From assembly GCA_013214025.1 (NCBI GenBank), contig JABSRN010000007.1, positions 124,001-188,000 of the forward strand: 64,000 nt of DNA. Direction: 5' to 3'. This DNA is from Polyangiaceae bacterium (GTDB lineage: Bacteria; Myxococcota_A; Polyangia; Polyangiales; Polyangiaceae). Each line of letters begins with the position of its first letter. The first letter of the stretch is position 1. The notes beneath the pieces were generated by a model, which saw nothing but the letters and a program-made list of their open reading frames with translations, was not told where the DNA came from and searched no databases. Below, piece by piece: positions 35,314 through 44,517 of the stretch. A program made the translations under genes and the position numbers.

Positions 35314-36777
35314 TCAAGGACTAGGAACGAAGGGCAGCATGGTCTTGATGTCTTCGTCGTTAAACTTCAACTGCAATCCAACAAAGTAATCGCGTCGATC
35401 GAAGCTCAGAATGTCGTCCACGCCCCACAACAGCGACAAGCGATTCACGAAGGCGTAACCCAGGGACACACGCCAGCGGGGCTGCGCCGTCTCGCCGAAG
35501 CCGAATAAATCTTGGCGGAGCTCAAACGCGTCGTCCAACAATAGGAGATCGAGCCCCGCGCCGCCGGTAGATTCCTTGATACCGAAGCGCCCCACCAGCG
35601 GTCCAAATCGCTGGGCAAACATCAGAGAAAAACGAAAATCGTTCGTGGTAACGCTGCGAATCTCTCGGTAGGTGGGCGGGTCGTTGGGGTTCGTGGTGTC
35701 GACATCCACCTGCTCGATGCGGGTCAGGCCTCGCGGGTCGTTGATCAATTCAATGGAATAGTATTTGTCTTCCCGAGGTTGCAGGCGCAGCTCCACGAAG
35801 GTCTTCACCGTTGAGGTGCGGAACTGATAGTCGCCGCGCAATACCACGATGGTCTTGAGTCGGTTGATGCCGCCCAACAAGCTGTTGACGCTCTGGGCAA
35901 CACCTTCCACCTCGTTGATGAGTTTCTCGTCGTTACTCAGGCGCCCCAGGGTTCCCTCACCGGCTTCCAATCGGTCCGACGCCTTTTCCAGATTGGCCAG
36001 CGTCCGTTCGAGACTGCTGCTCGCACGATCAATCTTTTCGATCATGCCCCGAACCTCACCGGAGGCGCCTGCTTCCCCGCCTTGTACGCCGGCCACCAGA
36101 GTCCGGATCTCTTCGGTCGTGACCCGAACGTTTTCGAGAATTCGCTGAACCTCCGGCTCGCCCCTGACCGAGACCCGCTCCACCGTGCTCAAAATACTTC
36201 GGATCGCTCCGCGGTTCTCCCGGACGGTTTCGTTGAGGGCCCGCGTCACCTCCGCCAAGTTCGCCAGCGTCTCCGCTAGTTGCGCCTTGCCCTCTTCGCT
36301 ACCTATCGAGTCCGCTAAGGCGGAGGCCACCAGCTCGATCTTTTTCGCGATCTTCGAAACATCCTGCAACACGTCGTCCGTGGTCGCAGATTTCACGATG
36401 ACCATGATCTGATCGCCGTCCTTCAGCTTTCGGCGCCCTTCTGTGCCCTGGGCTACTTTCAGGAAGTACTCACCCAAGAGATTGCCCGAGCTCTTGGCGA
36501 CGGATGCGTCCTCGAATAACTCGACGTCGTCTTTGACCCGAATGTCGATGCGCGCCTTGCCTTTGTGCAAACGAATGCTCTGCACACGCCCAATGGGAAT
36601 GCCGGCGGTGCGCACCTGCGAAAGCTTCGATATGCCGACCGCATCATCGACGATCGCATAAACCACGTAGCCGTCGTCCGAGCCGCCCTTATTCACAAAG
36701 CGGTAGATCATCGTGCCCGCGACGACCAAGACCACCGTGAAGAGGCCAACTTTGGTTGCGGTCGCGGTTCGACTCAT
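35314..36777 (-). CDS. MCE (MlaD-like) protein with a barrel-like C-terminal domain
   Basis: 487 residues from ATG 36777. One N-terminal span (residues ~9-27) precedes the MCE domain (KVGLFTVVLVVAGTMIYRF, DDAVGISKLSQVRTAGIPIG). A long helical region (~120-290) follows, rich in Glu/Leu and reminiscent of the needle-like helices of MlaD/LetB relatives. The last ~190 residues are beta-rich (TIVVLRGDYQFRTSTVKTFV, RWRVSLGYAFVNRLSLLWGV) and end with a short aromatic-Pro tail. MCE proteins move lipids between membranes. No mlaE or mlaF is adjacent. The start at 36810 is an alternative. Confidence 0.87.
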   Translation of the reverse strand: MSRTATATKVGLFTVVLVVAGTMIYRFVNKGGSDDGYVVYAIVDDAVGISKLSQVRTAGIPIGRVQSIRLHKGKARIDIRVKDDVELFEDASVAKSSGNLLGEYFLKVAQGTEGRRKLKDGDQIMVIVKSATTDDVLQDVSKIAKKIELVASALADSIGSEEGKAQLAETLANLAEVTRALNETVRENRGAIRSILSTVERVSVRGEPEVQRILENVRVTTEEIRTLVAGVQGGEAGASGEVRGMIEKIDRASSSLERTLANLEKASDRLEAGEGTLGRLSNDEKLINEVEGVAQSVNSLLGGINRLKTIVVLRGDYQFRTSTVKTFVELRLQPREDKYYSIELINDPRGLTRIEQVDVDTTNPNDPPTYREIRSVTTNDFRFSLMFAQRFGPLVGRFGIKESTGGAGLDLLLLDDAFELRQDLFGFGETAQPRWRVSLGYAFVNRLSLLWGVDDILSFDRRDYFVGLQLKFNDEDIKTMLPFVPSP

Positions 36778-36994
36778 ACGCTCGCGAATTCCTAACCCCT
36801 GGGCTCCCATCGTCGAGGCTGCCCTGACGGATTGAGGCTGCCCTGAAAGATTGTAGTGACCCTTGCCGGTGCAAAGTACCAAAGCGCTGCCCCGAGGTCG
36901 ACCAACGGGAGGAATTAACCAACGAAAGCTGCCAGAACATGGCCCTGGGTGCAAAACTGACCGAACCTGCCGCCGCGCCGACACCCAAGTCCTC

Positions 36995-38287
36995 TTGCCT
37001 TCCGCCCCCCGCCACCGCCCCAGCCCCTTTCTGCTTCTGGCTATTGGGTGCGTCTTCAGCACGTGGGCATGCGGACCCACTCTGCACGAGCAACACAATC
37101 AGTCCCCCAGCGTAGCGGGCGCCAACTGGGGCGAGACTTCTCCCGTTTCGACGCCGCTACAAGCCCCTCGCGGTGGCTGGGCTGTGAGCACTCAATCGCC
37201 CACTCCCGGCCCAGACCTCGGGGTCCTGGAGGCTCAATTGGCATCCCAATGCCCCCGAGAAGAGGGCAGCCTCACTCGGGTCGCACGCCAAATCTTGGAG
37301 CGTGAGAACGGCGAAGAGCCCTCCCTTAACTCCTCGGAAATCGATTTTGCGATGCGCGCCGCGGGCTCGCCCCACGTCTGGCCCCGGGCCTGGACACTCC
37401 GCGGAAGTCCCATAGGGGAAGCGGATTCCGTCGCTCGATTCAAACGCTGGCTCCACAGCGATCCGGGGCCGGGAGAAATCCGCTGCGGCGTGGCCGTTCA
37501 CCGGGAGCAGGGCCAACCCACAAGCATTGCCGTGCTGGTGGTCAACGCACTCGCGGATCTTCGGCCCGTACCGACCCAGATTCCACCAGGTCGCTGGATC
37601 GATCTACGAGCCACCTCACTGGTGGAGCTATCGAATGCCAAGCTGGTGGTACTCGGACCCCAAGGGGCACCCCGTTCGCTGCCCACCACCCTCCGTGGCC
37701 AAGAGATATTCGCCCGAGTGCGAATCGATCGTCCGGGGGCATGGCAGCTACAGCTACTCACCAACGTGGAATCAGGACCGCGCCCCGTGCTGGAAGCCCG
37801 GGTGTACGCCGGCCAGCAGCCACCGGCACGGCTCGAAGACGCCCCGGCACCCGGCGAGCAGAGCGTCGGAGCCTCAAGCGACCCGATAGCTCAACTCACG
37901 TCCATGGTAGCTGCCCTTAGAACAGCCGAACGGCTGACCAGCCTGCATCGAGACAGTCGACTGGACCGGATCGCCCAACAACACGCGGAGGCCATGCGCG
38001 CGACAGCGCAACTGGGGCACGACGTTGGAGACGGAAACCCAGCAGATCGACTGGTTGACGCCGGGATAGTGGCCCGTTTCAACGGCGAAAACGTGGCCCG
38101 CGCGCGTTCGGTGAAAGGCGCTCATCGAGCGCTTTGGGCGAGTCCCTCCCACCGCGCCAACTTACTACACGAAGCATTTACGGCCATCGGCGTTGGTGTG
38201 GCGGCTGACCAACGGGGCGGTGTCTGGGTTTGCGAAACCTTCGCCGATTTCGGCCTTGCTGGAACGCCACACCGTAGCTCCCCATAG
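36995..38287 (+). CDS. Lipoprotein with CAP/SCP (PR-1-like) domain
   Basis: 430 residues if it starts at TTG 36995, which gives a signal peptide ending in the lipobox STWAC. The frame is open to another TTG at 36863, but that stretch lacks a signal. A beta-rich middle (100-290) is unassigned. The C-terminal CAP domain (about 295-425) is recognisable: LRTAERLTSLHRDSRLDRIA, HDVGDGNPADRLVDAG, SPSHRANLLHEAFTAIGVGV. CAP proteins are secreted; some bind lipids or act as proteases. No clear Shine-Dalgarno supports the start. Confidence 0.75.
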   Translation: MPSAPRHRPSPFLLLAIGCVFSTWACGPTLHEQHNQSPSVAGANWGETSPVSTPLQAPRGGWAVSTQSPTPGPDLGVLEAQLASQCPREEGSLTRVARQILERENGEEPSLNSSEIDFAMRAAGSPHVWPRAWTLRGSPIGEADSVARFKRWLHSDPGPGEIRCGVAVHREQGQPTSIAVLVVNALADLRPVPTQIPPGRWIDLRATSLVELSNAKLVVLGPQGAPRSLPTTLRGQEIFARVRIDRPGAWQLQLLTNVESGPRPVLEARVYAGQQPPARLEDAPAPGEQSVGASSDPIAQLTSMVAALRTAERLTSLHRDSRLDRIAQQHAEAMRATAQLGHDVGDGNPADRLVDAGIVARFNGENVARARSVKGAHRALWASPSHRANLLHEAFTAIGVGVAADQRGGVWVCETFADFGLAGTPHRSSP

Positions 38288-38411
38288 AACTGCAAATTCA
38301 CCGTTATCCGACCGGATATCTTTCACTTAGTGCCCAGCTAAAGTACCGTTCTACGCTGTGGGAACTGTGAAAATGACGGGGCTTATCCGTCAAAATGGAG
38401 ACTGACGCACC

Positions 38412-40100
38412 ATGCGGAACCGCCTGCTTATTCTGGCCTCATTGGTCTTTGTCTTAGCTCTGTCCGGGACGGCCAGCGCGCAACAAACCACCTTTTACCT
38501 AGAGCGGATCCAGCCCGCTGGTGCCCCCGACGATGGCATCACGGTCATACGACCCTACATGTCGGAGAAGACCCGGTTCTACGCCAACCTGTCCGGGGGC
38601 GGCACCCTCGGCTCCCTTCGAGCGCGAAACATCGCCAGCCCGCAGGAGGCGACTCGGATCGATGATCCGATGGAGCACCAGGGAACGATGTGGCTCACAG
38701 GAGGCGCCGAGTTCATTCAGTTGATCGCCGTCCAGGTCCAGTTGCCCATTGGCATCCTTGCCGGAGGCGGAGCGGATCCCACCGAGAGTATTGACAACAT
38801 CAACGGCTTGGACCGCGGAGCAGCCGGGCACGATCTGCGCATGGACGTTCGCGTACAAGCGTTCCAGTCCGACAACCGACTGCTGCGCCTCGGCGGCGGC
38901 GTCACCCAGTGGTTCCCCACAGGCAACTCGATTCGCTTCGCCAGTGATGACGAACCCACCACGCGAATCTACGTCAACGGCGAATTCGATTTTAAAGACT
39001 TCTTGCTCGCCGGTGATATCGGGCCGCACTTTCGTCCCGACGGCTTGAGCCTTGGCACCCTCAACATCACCGACGAGCTGCGTTTCGCGAGTGGCGCCTA
39101 CGTGTTTTTGCGCGACGGTGAGTACCGCCTCGGCGGCGAGCTCTGGGGCACCACGGGCATGGGCTCAGACCGCAACGACGAGTCCACGTTCTTCTCCGGG
39201 CAGCACACCGCTGTTGAGTGGATGGCGAACATTCGCTTCCCCTTCACCAAGACGAAAAAGTGGTACCTGCAAGGCGGTGGCGGAACACGCCTCACCGACG
39301 GCTACGGTGCCGCCAACTTCCGCGTCTTTGCCACCGTCGGCACCTGGACGCCACTGACCGACGCAGCTCCCCGCTCCAACGCGCGTCACCGTCGTGCCCC
39401 CGAGGTGTCGATGCACGATAAGGACACGGACGGTGACGGTTACCCCGACTCCATCGATCTGTGCCCGACCATCAAGGAGGACGGCAAGCCGCCGCGCCCG
39501 GATGATGGCTGCCCCGCCCCCCGCGACCGCGACGGCGACGGCATCTACGATCACGAAGACAAGTGCCCTGATGATCCAGAGGACATCGACGGCATCGAAG
39601 ATCACGATGGCTGCCCGGAAACTGACGCCGACGGCGACGGCATCCTCGACGTCGATGACGCCTGTCCCACGGTCAAGGGCGTGAAGACGAAGGATCCGAA
39701 GACCAACGGTTGCCCCAAGAAGAAGGTGAAACACTTCATCGAAGAAGAGGGCGAACTCAAACTGCTCGAGCCGATTCAGTTCGAGTACGCCAAGGACACC
39801 ATCAAGAAGGTCAGTTTCCCGATCCTCGACGACGTCGTGGAACTGCTCATGACGCGACCTGACGTGCGCATGGCCATCCACGGGCACACGGACTCCATGG
39901 GCGGCAAATGGTTCAACTTGCGACTGAGCAAGTCGCGAGCCAAAGCCGTAATGGATTACCTCGTCGGCAAGGGCGTCCGAAGGGGTCGTCTGGAGTCCGA
40001 GGGCTTCGGCCCCAACAAGCCGAAGGCTGACAACAGCACCGAGGCAGGTCGCGCTCGCAACCGTCGCGTCGAGTTCCGTATTCTCGAAGACGACGACTGA
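38412..40100 (+). CDS. OmpA-family protein with thrombospondin type-3 repeats
   Basis: 562 residues with GGAG 11 bases before the ATG. A cleavable signal ends TASAQQ. The N-terminal ~300 residues are beta-rich, consistent with an outer-membrane barrel. Residues ~336-420 hold acidic TSP3 calcium loops (DKDTDGDGYPDSIDLCPT, DRDGDGIYDHEDKCPDDP, DADGDGILDVDDACPT). The C-terminal OmpA domain (~445-560) has HGHTDSMGGKWFNLRLS and the RARNRRVEFRI end that binds peptidoglycan. It anchors the outer membrane to the wall. A terminator follows at 40141. Confidence 0.96.
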   Translation: MRNRLLILASLVFVLALSGTASAQQTTFYLERIQPAGAPDDGITVIRPYMSEKTRFYANLSGGGTLGSLRARNIASPQEATRIDDPMEHQGTMWLTGGAEFIQLIAVQVQLPIGILAGGGADPTESIDNINGLDRGAAGHDLRMDVRVQAFQSDNRLLRLGGGVTQWFPTGNSIRFASDDEPTTRIYVNGEFDFKDFLLAGDIGPHFRPDGLSLGTLNITDELRFASGAYVFLRDGEYRLGGELWGTTGMGSDRNDESTFFSGQHTAVEWMANIRFPFTKTKKWYLQGGGGTRLTDGYGAANFRVFATVGTWTPLTDAAPRSNARHRRAPEVSMHDKDTDGDGYPDSIDLCPTIKEDGKPPRPDDGCPAPRDRDGDGIYDHEDKCPDDPEDIDGIEDHDGCPETDADGDGILDVDDACPTVKGVKTKDPKTNGCPKKKVKHFIEEEGELKLLEPIQFEYAKDTIKKVSFPILDDVVELLMTRPDVRMAIHGHTDSMGGKWFNLRLSKSRAKAVMDYLVGKGVRRGRLESEGFGPNKPKADNSTEAGRARNRRVEFRILEDDD

Positions 40101-40140
40101 GAGCCACCCCAACAGCTGAGCAGCCCGCTCGGCTAGGAAA

Positions 40141-40167
40141 CAGCCCGCCTGCTAGGTGGGCTGTTTT
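40141..40167 (+). terminator. Rho-independent terminator of the OmpA gene
   Basis: CAGCCCGCC (40141-40149) pairs with GGTGGGCTG (40155-40163) as a 9-bp stem containing one G-T pair, with a 5-base loop and TTTT directly after. It lies 40 bases past the ompA-like stop. Confidence 0.85.
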
Positions 40168-40284
40168 CGTTTGTGGGGACAGCTGCCGCCTCGGTGAGCG
40201 CCCAGGTCAACGCCTCCGTCAGCGCCGCAGGGCCTCGAGGTCGGGCAGCGCGTCCGGACGCGGCACAAACAAGACTGGCACAAA

Positions 40285-40315
40285 CAAAACAACGCCTGCA
40301 GACGAGCTACAGGCG
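40285..40315 (-). terminator. Rho-independent terminator of rpmG
   Basis: On the minus strand, CGCCTGTAG pairs with CTGCAGGCG (one T-G pair; 40293-40315) with a 5-base loop. It is followed in the minus direction by a T-rich stretch, TTGTTTTG (40285-40292). It lies about 50 bases past the rpmG stop (40363). The opposed OmpA terminator is 118 bases away. Confidence 0.75.
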
Positions 40316-40362
40316 CAGTTAATCAGAGCTTGGCTTCGGGCAGCCGCTCCGGGTCGTGAAGA

Positions 40363-40533
40363 CTATTTACTATGGGGAGGCATCTTCGCCTCCTTGAACA
40401 ACACGTGCTGACGAACCTTGGGATCGTACTTCTTCAGTTCAAGCTTTCCGGTTTGGGTGCGCTTGTTCTTGGTGGTGTAGTAGATGAAGCCAGTTCCAGC
40501 GGAGGAAACCAGACGGATGTTTTCACGGGCCAT
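40363..40533 (-). CDS. rpmG: 50S ribosomal protein L33 (zinc-free form)
   Basis: 56 residues from ATG 40533: [20 protein letters not shown], then [20 protein letters not shown] and [10 protein letters not shown]. This is L33 in the form without the CxxC zinc motifs. It belongs to the large ribosomal subunit near the E site. Its open frame runs six codons upstream, but those lack the L33 start. A terminator at 40285-40315 ends the transcript. No tRNA or secE is nearby. Confidence 0.95.
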   Translation of the reverse strand: MARENIRLVSSAGTGFIYYTTKNKRTQTGKLELKKYDPKVRQHVLFKEAKMPPHSK

Positions 40534-40982
40534 AGGGGCGGGAAGTAACACGGCCCTTCCCGGGCTGGCAAGCCCACTTCAGATCCGCTGACTGAACCCC
40601 TGGGCAAGCCGTCCCGAGGCTCCCCGGATATCAACAGGACGTCTCACCGCTCCAGCCTCAGCGCAATTTCGGCCCAATGCCCAGTTTGTCGTGGTACGCC
40701 GCTCGGGTTTCAGCCCGGGACACGCCGCCTGCTGCCAGCTCCGTGAGCCGACGAAATGCAGCATATTTGGGGGATCGACGGAGCCCCATTATGCAAGTCT
40801 TGCTGGCCATGGCGCCGGCACCGGGTTCCGTGAAAAAGCCTGTTAAACTTTCGACATTTGCGGCTTGACGACCCCCGGTGGGCGTGGCTGATTCCCCGCC
40901 CCCGCAGCTCGATCCGAGCATCCGGGAAGCTTTTTCCGGAGCGCGTCCAGCGCCCGGCCACCCCCGCCCCAAGAGGCAATTC
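40534..40982. other. Gap between divergent rpmG and rpmH with no confident gene
   Basis: 449 bases. Frames exist on both strands but none is convincing. The best is a minus-strand stretch at 40658-40810 encoding 50 basic residues (begins MASKTCIMGLRRSPKYAAFR), which has no good Shine-Dalgarno. A possible -35 for rpmH, TTGACG (40865-40870), has only a poor -10 partner. The rpmH Shine-Dalgarno AGAGG is at 40972-40976. No DnaA-box cluster was seen. Confidence 0.5.
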
Positions 40983-41135
40983 ATGAAACGCACTTATCAG
41001 CCCAGCAACGTCAGCCGCCTGCGAACCCATGGCTTCCGCAAGCGCAACAAGACCCGTGGCGGCCAGAACATCCTCAAGAACCGTCGTCGTAAGGGTCGTT
41101 GGTCCTTGTCGGTGAGCGCCGGCAATAAGAAATAG
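40983..41135 (+). CDS. rpmH: 50S ribosomal protein L34
   Basis: 50 residues: [20 protein letters not shown], followed by the conserved Arg/Lys-rich block that ends [17 protein letters not shown]. It starts at 40983 with AGAGG upstream. The gene order rpmH-rnpA-yidD-yidC-jag is the classical conserved block. Length is slightly above the usual ~44-46 residues because of a short C-terminal extension. Confidence 0.96.
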   Translation: MKRTYQPSNVSRLRTHGFRKRNKTRGGQNILKNRRRKGRWSLSVSAGNKK

Positions 41136-41137
41136 TC

Positions 41138-41557
41138 GTGGACCGCGCCCGACCTGAAGGTCGGTACCGCAAATCGGCGCGTGTTCGTAAACGGGCGGAG
41201 TACTTGCTGGTTCAGCAGGACGGCCGCCGAGTCACCACGCGCCACTTCGTACTGCTTTGTTACGCGCGCCCGATATCGGATCCGGCGCGCCCTCGCCTCG
41301 GCATCACTGCTTCTCGGAAGGTTGGAATCGCTATCGTGCGGAACCGCGCAAAACGACTCGTCCGTGAGTCTTTTCGATCGACATCAGGACTCTGGAGTCC
41401 TGGGCTCGATCTCGTGGTCATTGTGCGTCGCGCCCTCACCGACATGAAGCTGGATGACGTCACGGCCGAGCTGCTCGCCCATCGCCGCATCATCGAGAAG
41501 AAGAGCCAACAGGCCTTTGACGACCTACGCGTCCGGCAATCACCGACCCCCGCCTGA
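41138..41557 (+). CDS. rnpA: Ribonuclease P protein component
   Basis: 139 residues from GTG 41138, two bases after rpmH. Conserved features: an N-terminal Arg-rich region, GITASRKVGIAIVRNRAKRL with the RNR motif, and VIVRRAL. It partners with the RNA subunit to cut the 5' leader of tRNA precursors. The RNA gene is not visible in this window. It fits the usual place after rpmH. Confidence 0.95.
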   Translation: MDRARPEGRYRKSARVRKRAEYLLVQQDGRRVTTRHFVLLCYARPISDPARPRLGITASRKVGIAIVRNRAKRLVRESFRSTSGLWSPGLDLVVIVRRALTDMKLDDVTAELLAHRRIIEKKSQQAFDDLRVRQSPTPA

Positions 41558-41560
41558 TCC

Positions 41561-42064
41561 ATGAAGCACGGCATGCCCACCAGGTTCCCGCTGCTGCCCC
41601 AAGGCTCCGTGCCGACCCGTGCTCTCCGAATCACCACGCTAGCTGAAGACCGGCCTAGCAGCAGCGGCGAACAAGCCCCAATCCTGACGCAGCACACCGA
41701 AGCTGTCACGCCAACGCCAAGCACCGCCAGGCAACTCGTGTCCCATCTTCATGCCGCGATCAGCCTGCTCCTGCTCGGCTTGATTCGTGTCTATCAGCTG
41801 ACGATATCTCCCTTATTCGGCCCCTGCTGCCGCTTTGCACCGAGCTGCTCGCACTATGCCGCAGCCGCGATCCGCAGCCGTGGCCCGTGGGTAGGCGGAT
41901 TCCTCGCCATCAAGCGCATACTCCGCTGCAATCCCCTGTTCGCCGGCGGCTACGATCCTCCGCCCCCAGCGCAGAAGGGCTTGGGCTCCGCTCATGCCAG
42001 CGTTCTTGCCACGACGCCGGCGGTTCACTCTACCGCCGTTCGACCGCCACTTGGGGGCAACTGA
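41561..42064 (+). CDS. yidD: Membrane protein insertion efficiency factor YidD, extended
   Basis: 167 residues. The YidD core (about 62-128) is clear: LLGLIRVYQLTISPLFGPCC, RFAPSCSHYAAAAI, then LAIKRILRCNPLFAGGYDPP. YidD normally has 70-90 residues. Here ~60 residues precede the core and ~40 follow, mostly low-complexity. An internal start (for example a GTG/TTG near the core) might be the true one. Position between rnpA and yidC is standard. Confidence 0.92.
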   Translation: MKHGMPTRFPLLPQGSVPTRALRITTLAEDRPSSSGEQAPILTQHTEAVTPTPSTARQLVSHLHAAISLLLLGLIRVYQLTISPLFGPCCRFAPSCSHYAAAAIRSRGPWVGGFLAIKRILRCNPLFAGGYDPPPPAQKGLGSAHASVLATTPAVHSTAVRPPLGGN

Positions 42065-42072
42065 GAAAGACT

Positions 42073-43779
42073 ATGGAAGGCCTCCTACGCGCCCTGATTT
42101 TCGCCGGTATCGGCGTCGCCATGTACTTCGTGTTCAACGGCGATCCGAGTGCGGAGATCAGCCGCCAGCCGATTTTCAAGACCTTCCACGAGGTAGCGGG
42201 AAAGGGAACGCCCGAGACCTCCTGTACGCTTTGGACTCCGGAGTTTCGGGCGACCTTCGCCTCCCGGGGCGCCGGCATCACCTCCTATCGCTTGCTGACG
42301 GCCAAGTACCAGCATGACGATGAAGGCCTCGATCTAGCGACCACTCCAGATCTCGAACTGGACCGCTCTCTTCGTTTCCATTTCAGGAACCCGGCCGTAG
42401 CCGCACCAGGGAAACAGGAGTGGAACGCCAACTTCGACCTCGTCAATTGGACGCTAGTCCGTAGTGAAGCCAAACTTTGCGAGTTCCATTACCAGGACGA
42501 GAAGGTCGAGCTCGCCAAGACCCTGCGCACCACCGAGCAGCCCTACGAGATCGAAGTCACCGCCAGCATCAAGAACCTGGCTGACAAGACTCTGCCCCAC
42601 GCTCTCAGCGTGAGCACCGCCGCCTGGCGTTATCAGCACGAGGTCGAAGGTAAATTCGGGCGCATCAGCCCGTACATCACGAGCGTCGAGTGCATTCCCG
42701 TCACTGGCGACGAAGAGCGCAAGCTGCCGGACGAGTTCGAACCGGACGATTTCGCGGACGACCAACTCTTCCGCCACTCGGCACTGCATCGAGGCGACTG
42801 GATGCAGCCCCAGGGCGAACCCGCCTTCACGGCGGTGACCAACGCCTACTTCGCCCAGGCCCTCGTTCCGCTGAAATCTGCCAAAGCTCCGGTTTGCCAG
42901 CTGCAGATCGACGAACGAATTGACCCGCGCTCCAACGCCAACAGCGGCTCGATTTACCGAGCCCGACTGGCCTACCCGGAGCGCGATCTGAAGCCGGGGG
43001 AGTCCACCGAATACTCCGTACTGAGCTTCATCGGCCCCAAGGAACGTCTGGTTCTGGCCTCCGCCGGCAAAGGCGAACACCAGCTCGACAAACTGATCGA
43101 TCTCGGGTTCTTCACGGCCATCGCCAAGGTGCTCGTCAACTTCTTGCTCACGGTCTACGGCCTCTTCCCGAACTGGGGTGTCGCCATCATCGTGCTCACC
43201 GTGACGGCTCGCTTCCTGCTGTTCCCGCTGTCTCTGCCCAGCATCAAGAACATGATTCGCATGCGCGAACTCAAACCAGACATGGACGCCCTGAACGAGA
43301 AATTCAAGGACGACCCGCAGCAAAAGGGCCTCGCCCAAATGGAGCTGTGGAAGAAGGAAGGCGTGAACCCCTTCAAGGGCTGCCTCCCCCAGCTCGCCAG
43401 CATGCCGGTTTGGTTCGCGCTCTATCGCACGCTGCAGTCCGCGGTCGAGCTCTACAACATCCCCTTCCTCTGGTTCCCAGACCTGTCCGAGCCGGATCCC
43501 TACTTCGTGCTGCCGCTGATCATCGGCGTCGTATTCTTCCTCCAGCAGAAACTCATGCCGATGCAGGGCGGGGATCCCATGCAGCAGAAGATGATGATGT
43601 ACTTTATGCCCGGCATGTTCACCGTGTTCATGCTGTTCCTACCGGCAGGGCTGGGCGTGTACATGTTCACCAACAGCTTGCTCGCCATCACCCAACAGCA
43701 GGTGGTCGAGTGGCACACAAAACGAAGCACCGGGCTGAACCGCGACGGCAGCACCGGGTCAAAGAAAGCGGAGAGCTAA
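42073..43779 (+). CDS. yidC: Membrane protein insertase YidC
   Basis: 568 residues from ATG 42073, with GAGAAAGA 4-9 bases upstream. N-terminal span RALIFAGIGVAMYFVF, a large periplasmic domain (about 40-330), then the five-span core. Core motifs include LIDLGFFTAIAKVLVNFLLT, NWGVAIIVLTVTARFLLFPL, and MPVWFALYRTLQSAVELYNI. It inserts and folds inner-membrane proteins, alone or with SecYEG. Long Gram-negative form with intact core. Confidence 0.97.
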   Translation: MEGLLRALIFAGIGVAMYFVFNGDPSAEISRQPIFKTFHEVAGKGTPETSCTLWTPEFRATFASRGAGITSYRLLTAKYQHDDEGLDLATTPDLELDRSLRFHFRNPAVAAPGKQEWNANFDLVNWTLVRSEAKLCEFHYQDEKVELAKTLRTTEQPYEIEVTASIKNLADKTLPHALSVSTAAWRYQHEVEGKFGRISPYITSVECIPVTGDEERKLPDEFEPDDFADDQLFRHSALHRGDWMQPQGEPAFTAVTNAYFAQALVPLKSAKAPVCQLQIDERIDPRSNANSGSIYRARLAYPERDLKPGESTEYSVLSFIGPKERLVLASAGKGEHQLDKLIDLGFFTAIAKVLVNFLLTVYGLFPNWGVAIIVLTVTARFLLFPLSLPSIKNMIRMRELKPDMDALNEKFKDDPQQKGLAQMELWKKEGVNPFKGCLPQLASMPVWFALYRTLQSAVELYNIPFLWFPDLSEPDPYFVLPLIIGVVFFLQQKLMPMQGGDPMQQKMMMYFMPGMFTVFMLFLPAGLGVYMFTNSLLAITQQQVVEWHTKRSTGLNRDGSTGSKKAES

Positions 43780-43807
43780 CCACTCATCCAAACGAAAGGT
43801 ACGAGCA

Positions 43808-44425
43808 ATGAGCGAGTCCAAAAGCGCAAACGAAGTCGAAGACAACTGGGACGAAGAGGAAGCCACCGAAGAAAGTGGTTCCGAGGAAAGCAACACCGAA
43901 GAGGGCGCTTCAGAGCGGGATGCTGCCCAAGGGGACGCCGAAGAGCACTACAGTACGGACGACGAGCGTTCGCTGAGTGCCCACGAGTTCCTCACCGAAG
44001 TAATCGATCAGATGGAGATGGACTGCGACGTCCAGCTCCGCCGACCGAGCGAAGAACAGTCCTCCGACATCCGCCTGGAAATCAGCGGGCCCGATGCCGG
44101 CCGAATCATTGGCAAACGGGGACAAGTACTGAGCGCCCTTCAATTCCTCTGCAACCGAGCGCAGAATCGACCCGGCGAGGAACGCCGCTACATTACGGTG
44201 GACGCCGAAGGCTACCGCAGCCGTCGCGACGACTCCTTGGCCACCATGGCGCGCCGCCTCGGCAAAAAAGCCGTCACCGACGGCAAGATCATCACTTTTG
44301 AGCCGATGAATCCCCGTGACCGCCGGGTCGTGCACCTAGCCCTCGCCAAGTTCGAAGGCGTGATCACCAAGAGTGAAGGCGACGGCGACGATCGCCGCGT
44401 GCAGATCATTCCCGTCAAACGCTAG
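43808..44425 (+). CDS. jag: Jag/KhpB-like RNA-binding protein (KH and R3H domains)
   Basis: 205 residues. An acidic N-terminal tail (~1-58; Glu/Asp/Ser-rich) replaces the usual Jag-N domain. A KH domain (~60-135, with SGPDAGRIIGKRGQVLSALQ and the GxxG loop) and an R3H domain (~140-205, LGKKAVTDGKIITFEPMNPR) follow. Such proteins bind RNA and influence cell elongation. The location after yidC is standard. The hairpin at 44431 follows. Confidence 0.94.
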   Translation: MSESKSANEVEDNWDEEEATEESGSEESNTEEGASERDAAQGDAEEHYSTDDERSLSAHEFLTEVIDQMEMDCDVQLRRPSEEQSSDIRLEISGPDAGRIIGKRGQVLSALQFLCNRAQNRPGEERRYITVDAEGYRSRRDDSLATMARRLGKKAVTDGKIITFEPMNPRDRRVVHLALAKFEGVITKSEGDGDDRRVQIIPVKR

Positions 44426-44430
44426 GGCAT

Positions 44431-44469
44431 TGTCCGCCCCTGCACTGGAGTGGGCGGACACATCGTTTT
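44431..44469 (+). terminator. Probable terminator after jag
   Basis: TGTCCGCCC (44431-44439) pairs perfectly with GGGCGGACA (44452-44460) over 9 bp with a 12-base loop. A T-tract (GTTTT) follows only after four or five bases, so efficiency may be modest. It sits 6 bases past the jag stop. Confidence 0.6.
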
Positions 44470-44487
44470 CGCAGGTTCCCTGGGGTG

Positions 44488-44517
44488 CCGATGCAACCCA
44501 GGCCGATGCAACCCAGG
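44488..44517. repeat. Perfect 15-bp tandem repeat, two copies
   Basis: CCGATGCAACCCAGG occurs at 44488-44502 and directly again at 44503-44517 in the jag-LpoB intergenic region. It is noncoding and consistent with slippage. Confidence 0.85.

Noticed and set aside
38304-38390. Two TTATCCG words upstream of the OmpA gene as DnaA boxes
   Set aside because: They match only the first part of a DnaA box and are 78 bases apart; chance is enough.
39165-40112. Minus-strand frame of 315 codons opposite the OmpA gene
   Set aside because: It mirrors the TSP3 repeat region in antisense; the plus-strand protein has clear family motifs.
40534-40982. Possible replication origin next to rpmH
   Set aside because: No dnaA, no cluster of TTATCCACA boxes and no AT-rich region were seen.
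42454-43338. Long minus-strand frame inside yidC
   Set aside because: yidC is unmistakable; GC-rich codon bias creates such antisense frames.
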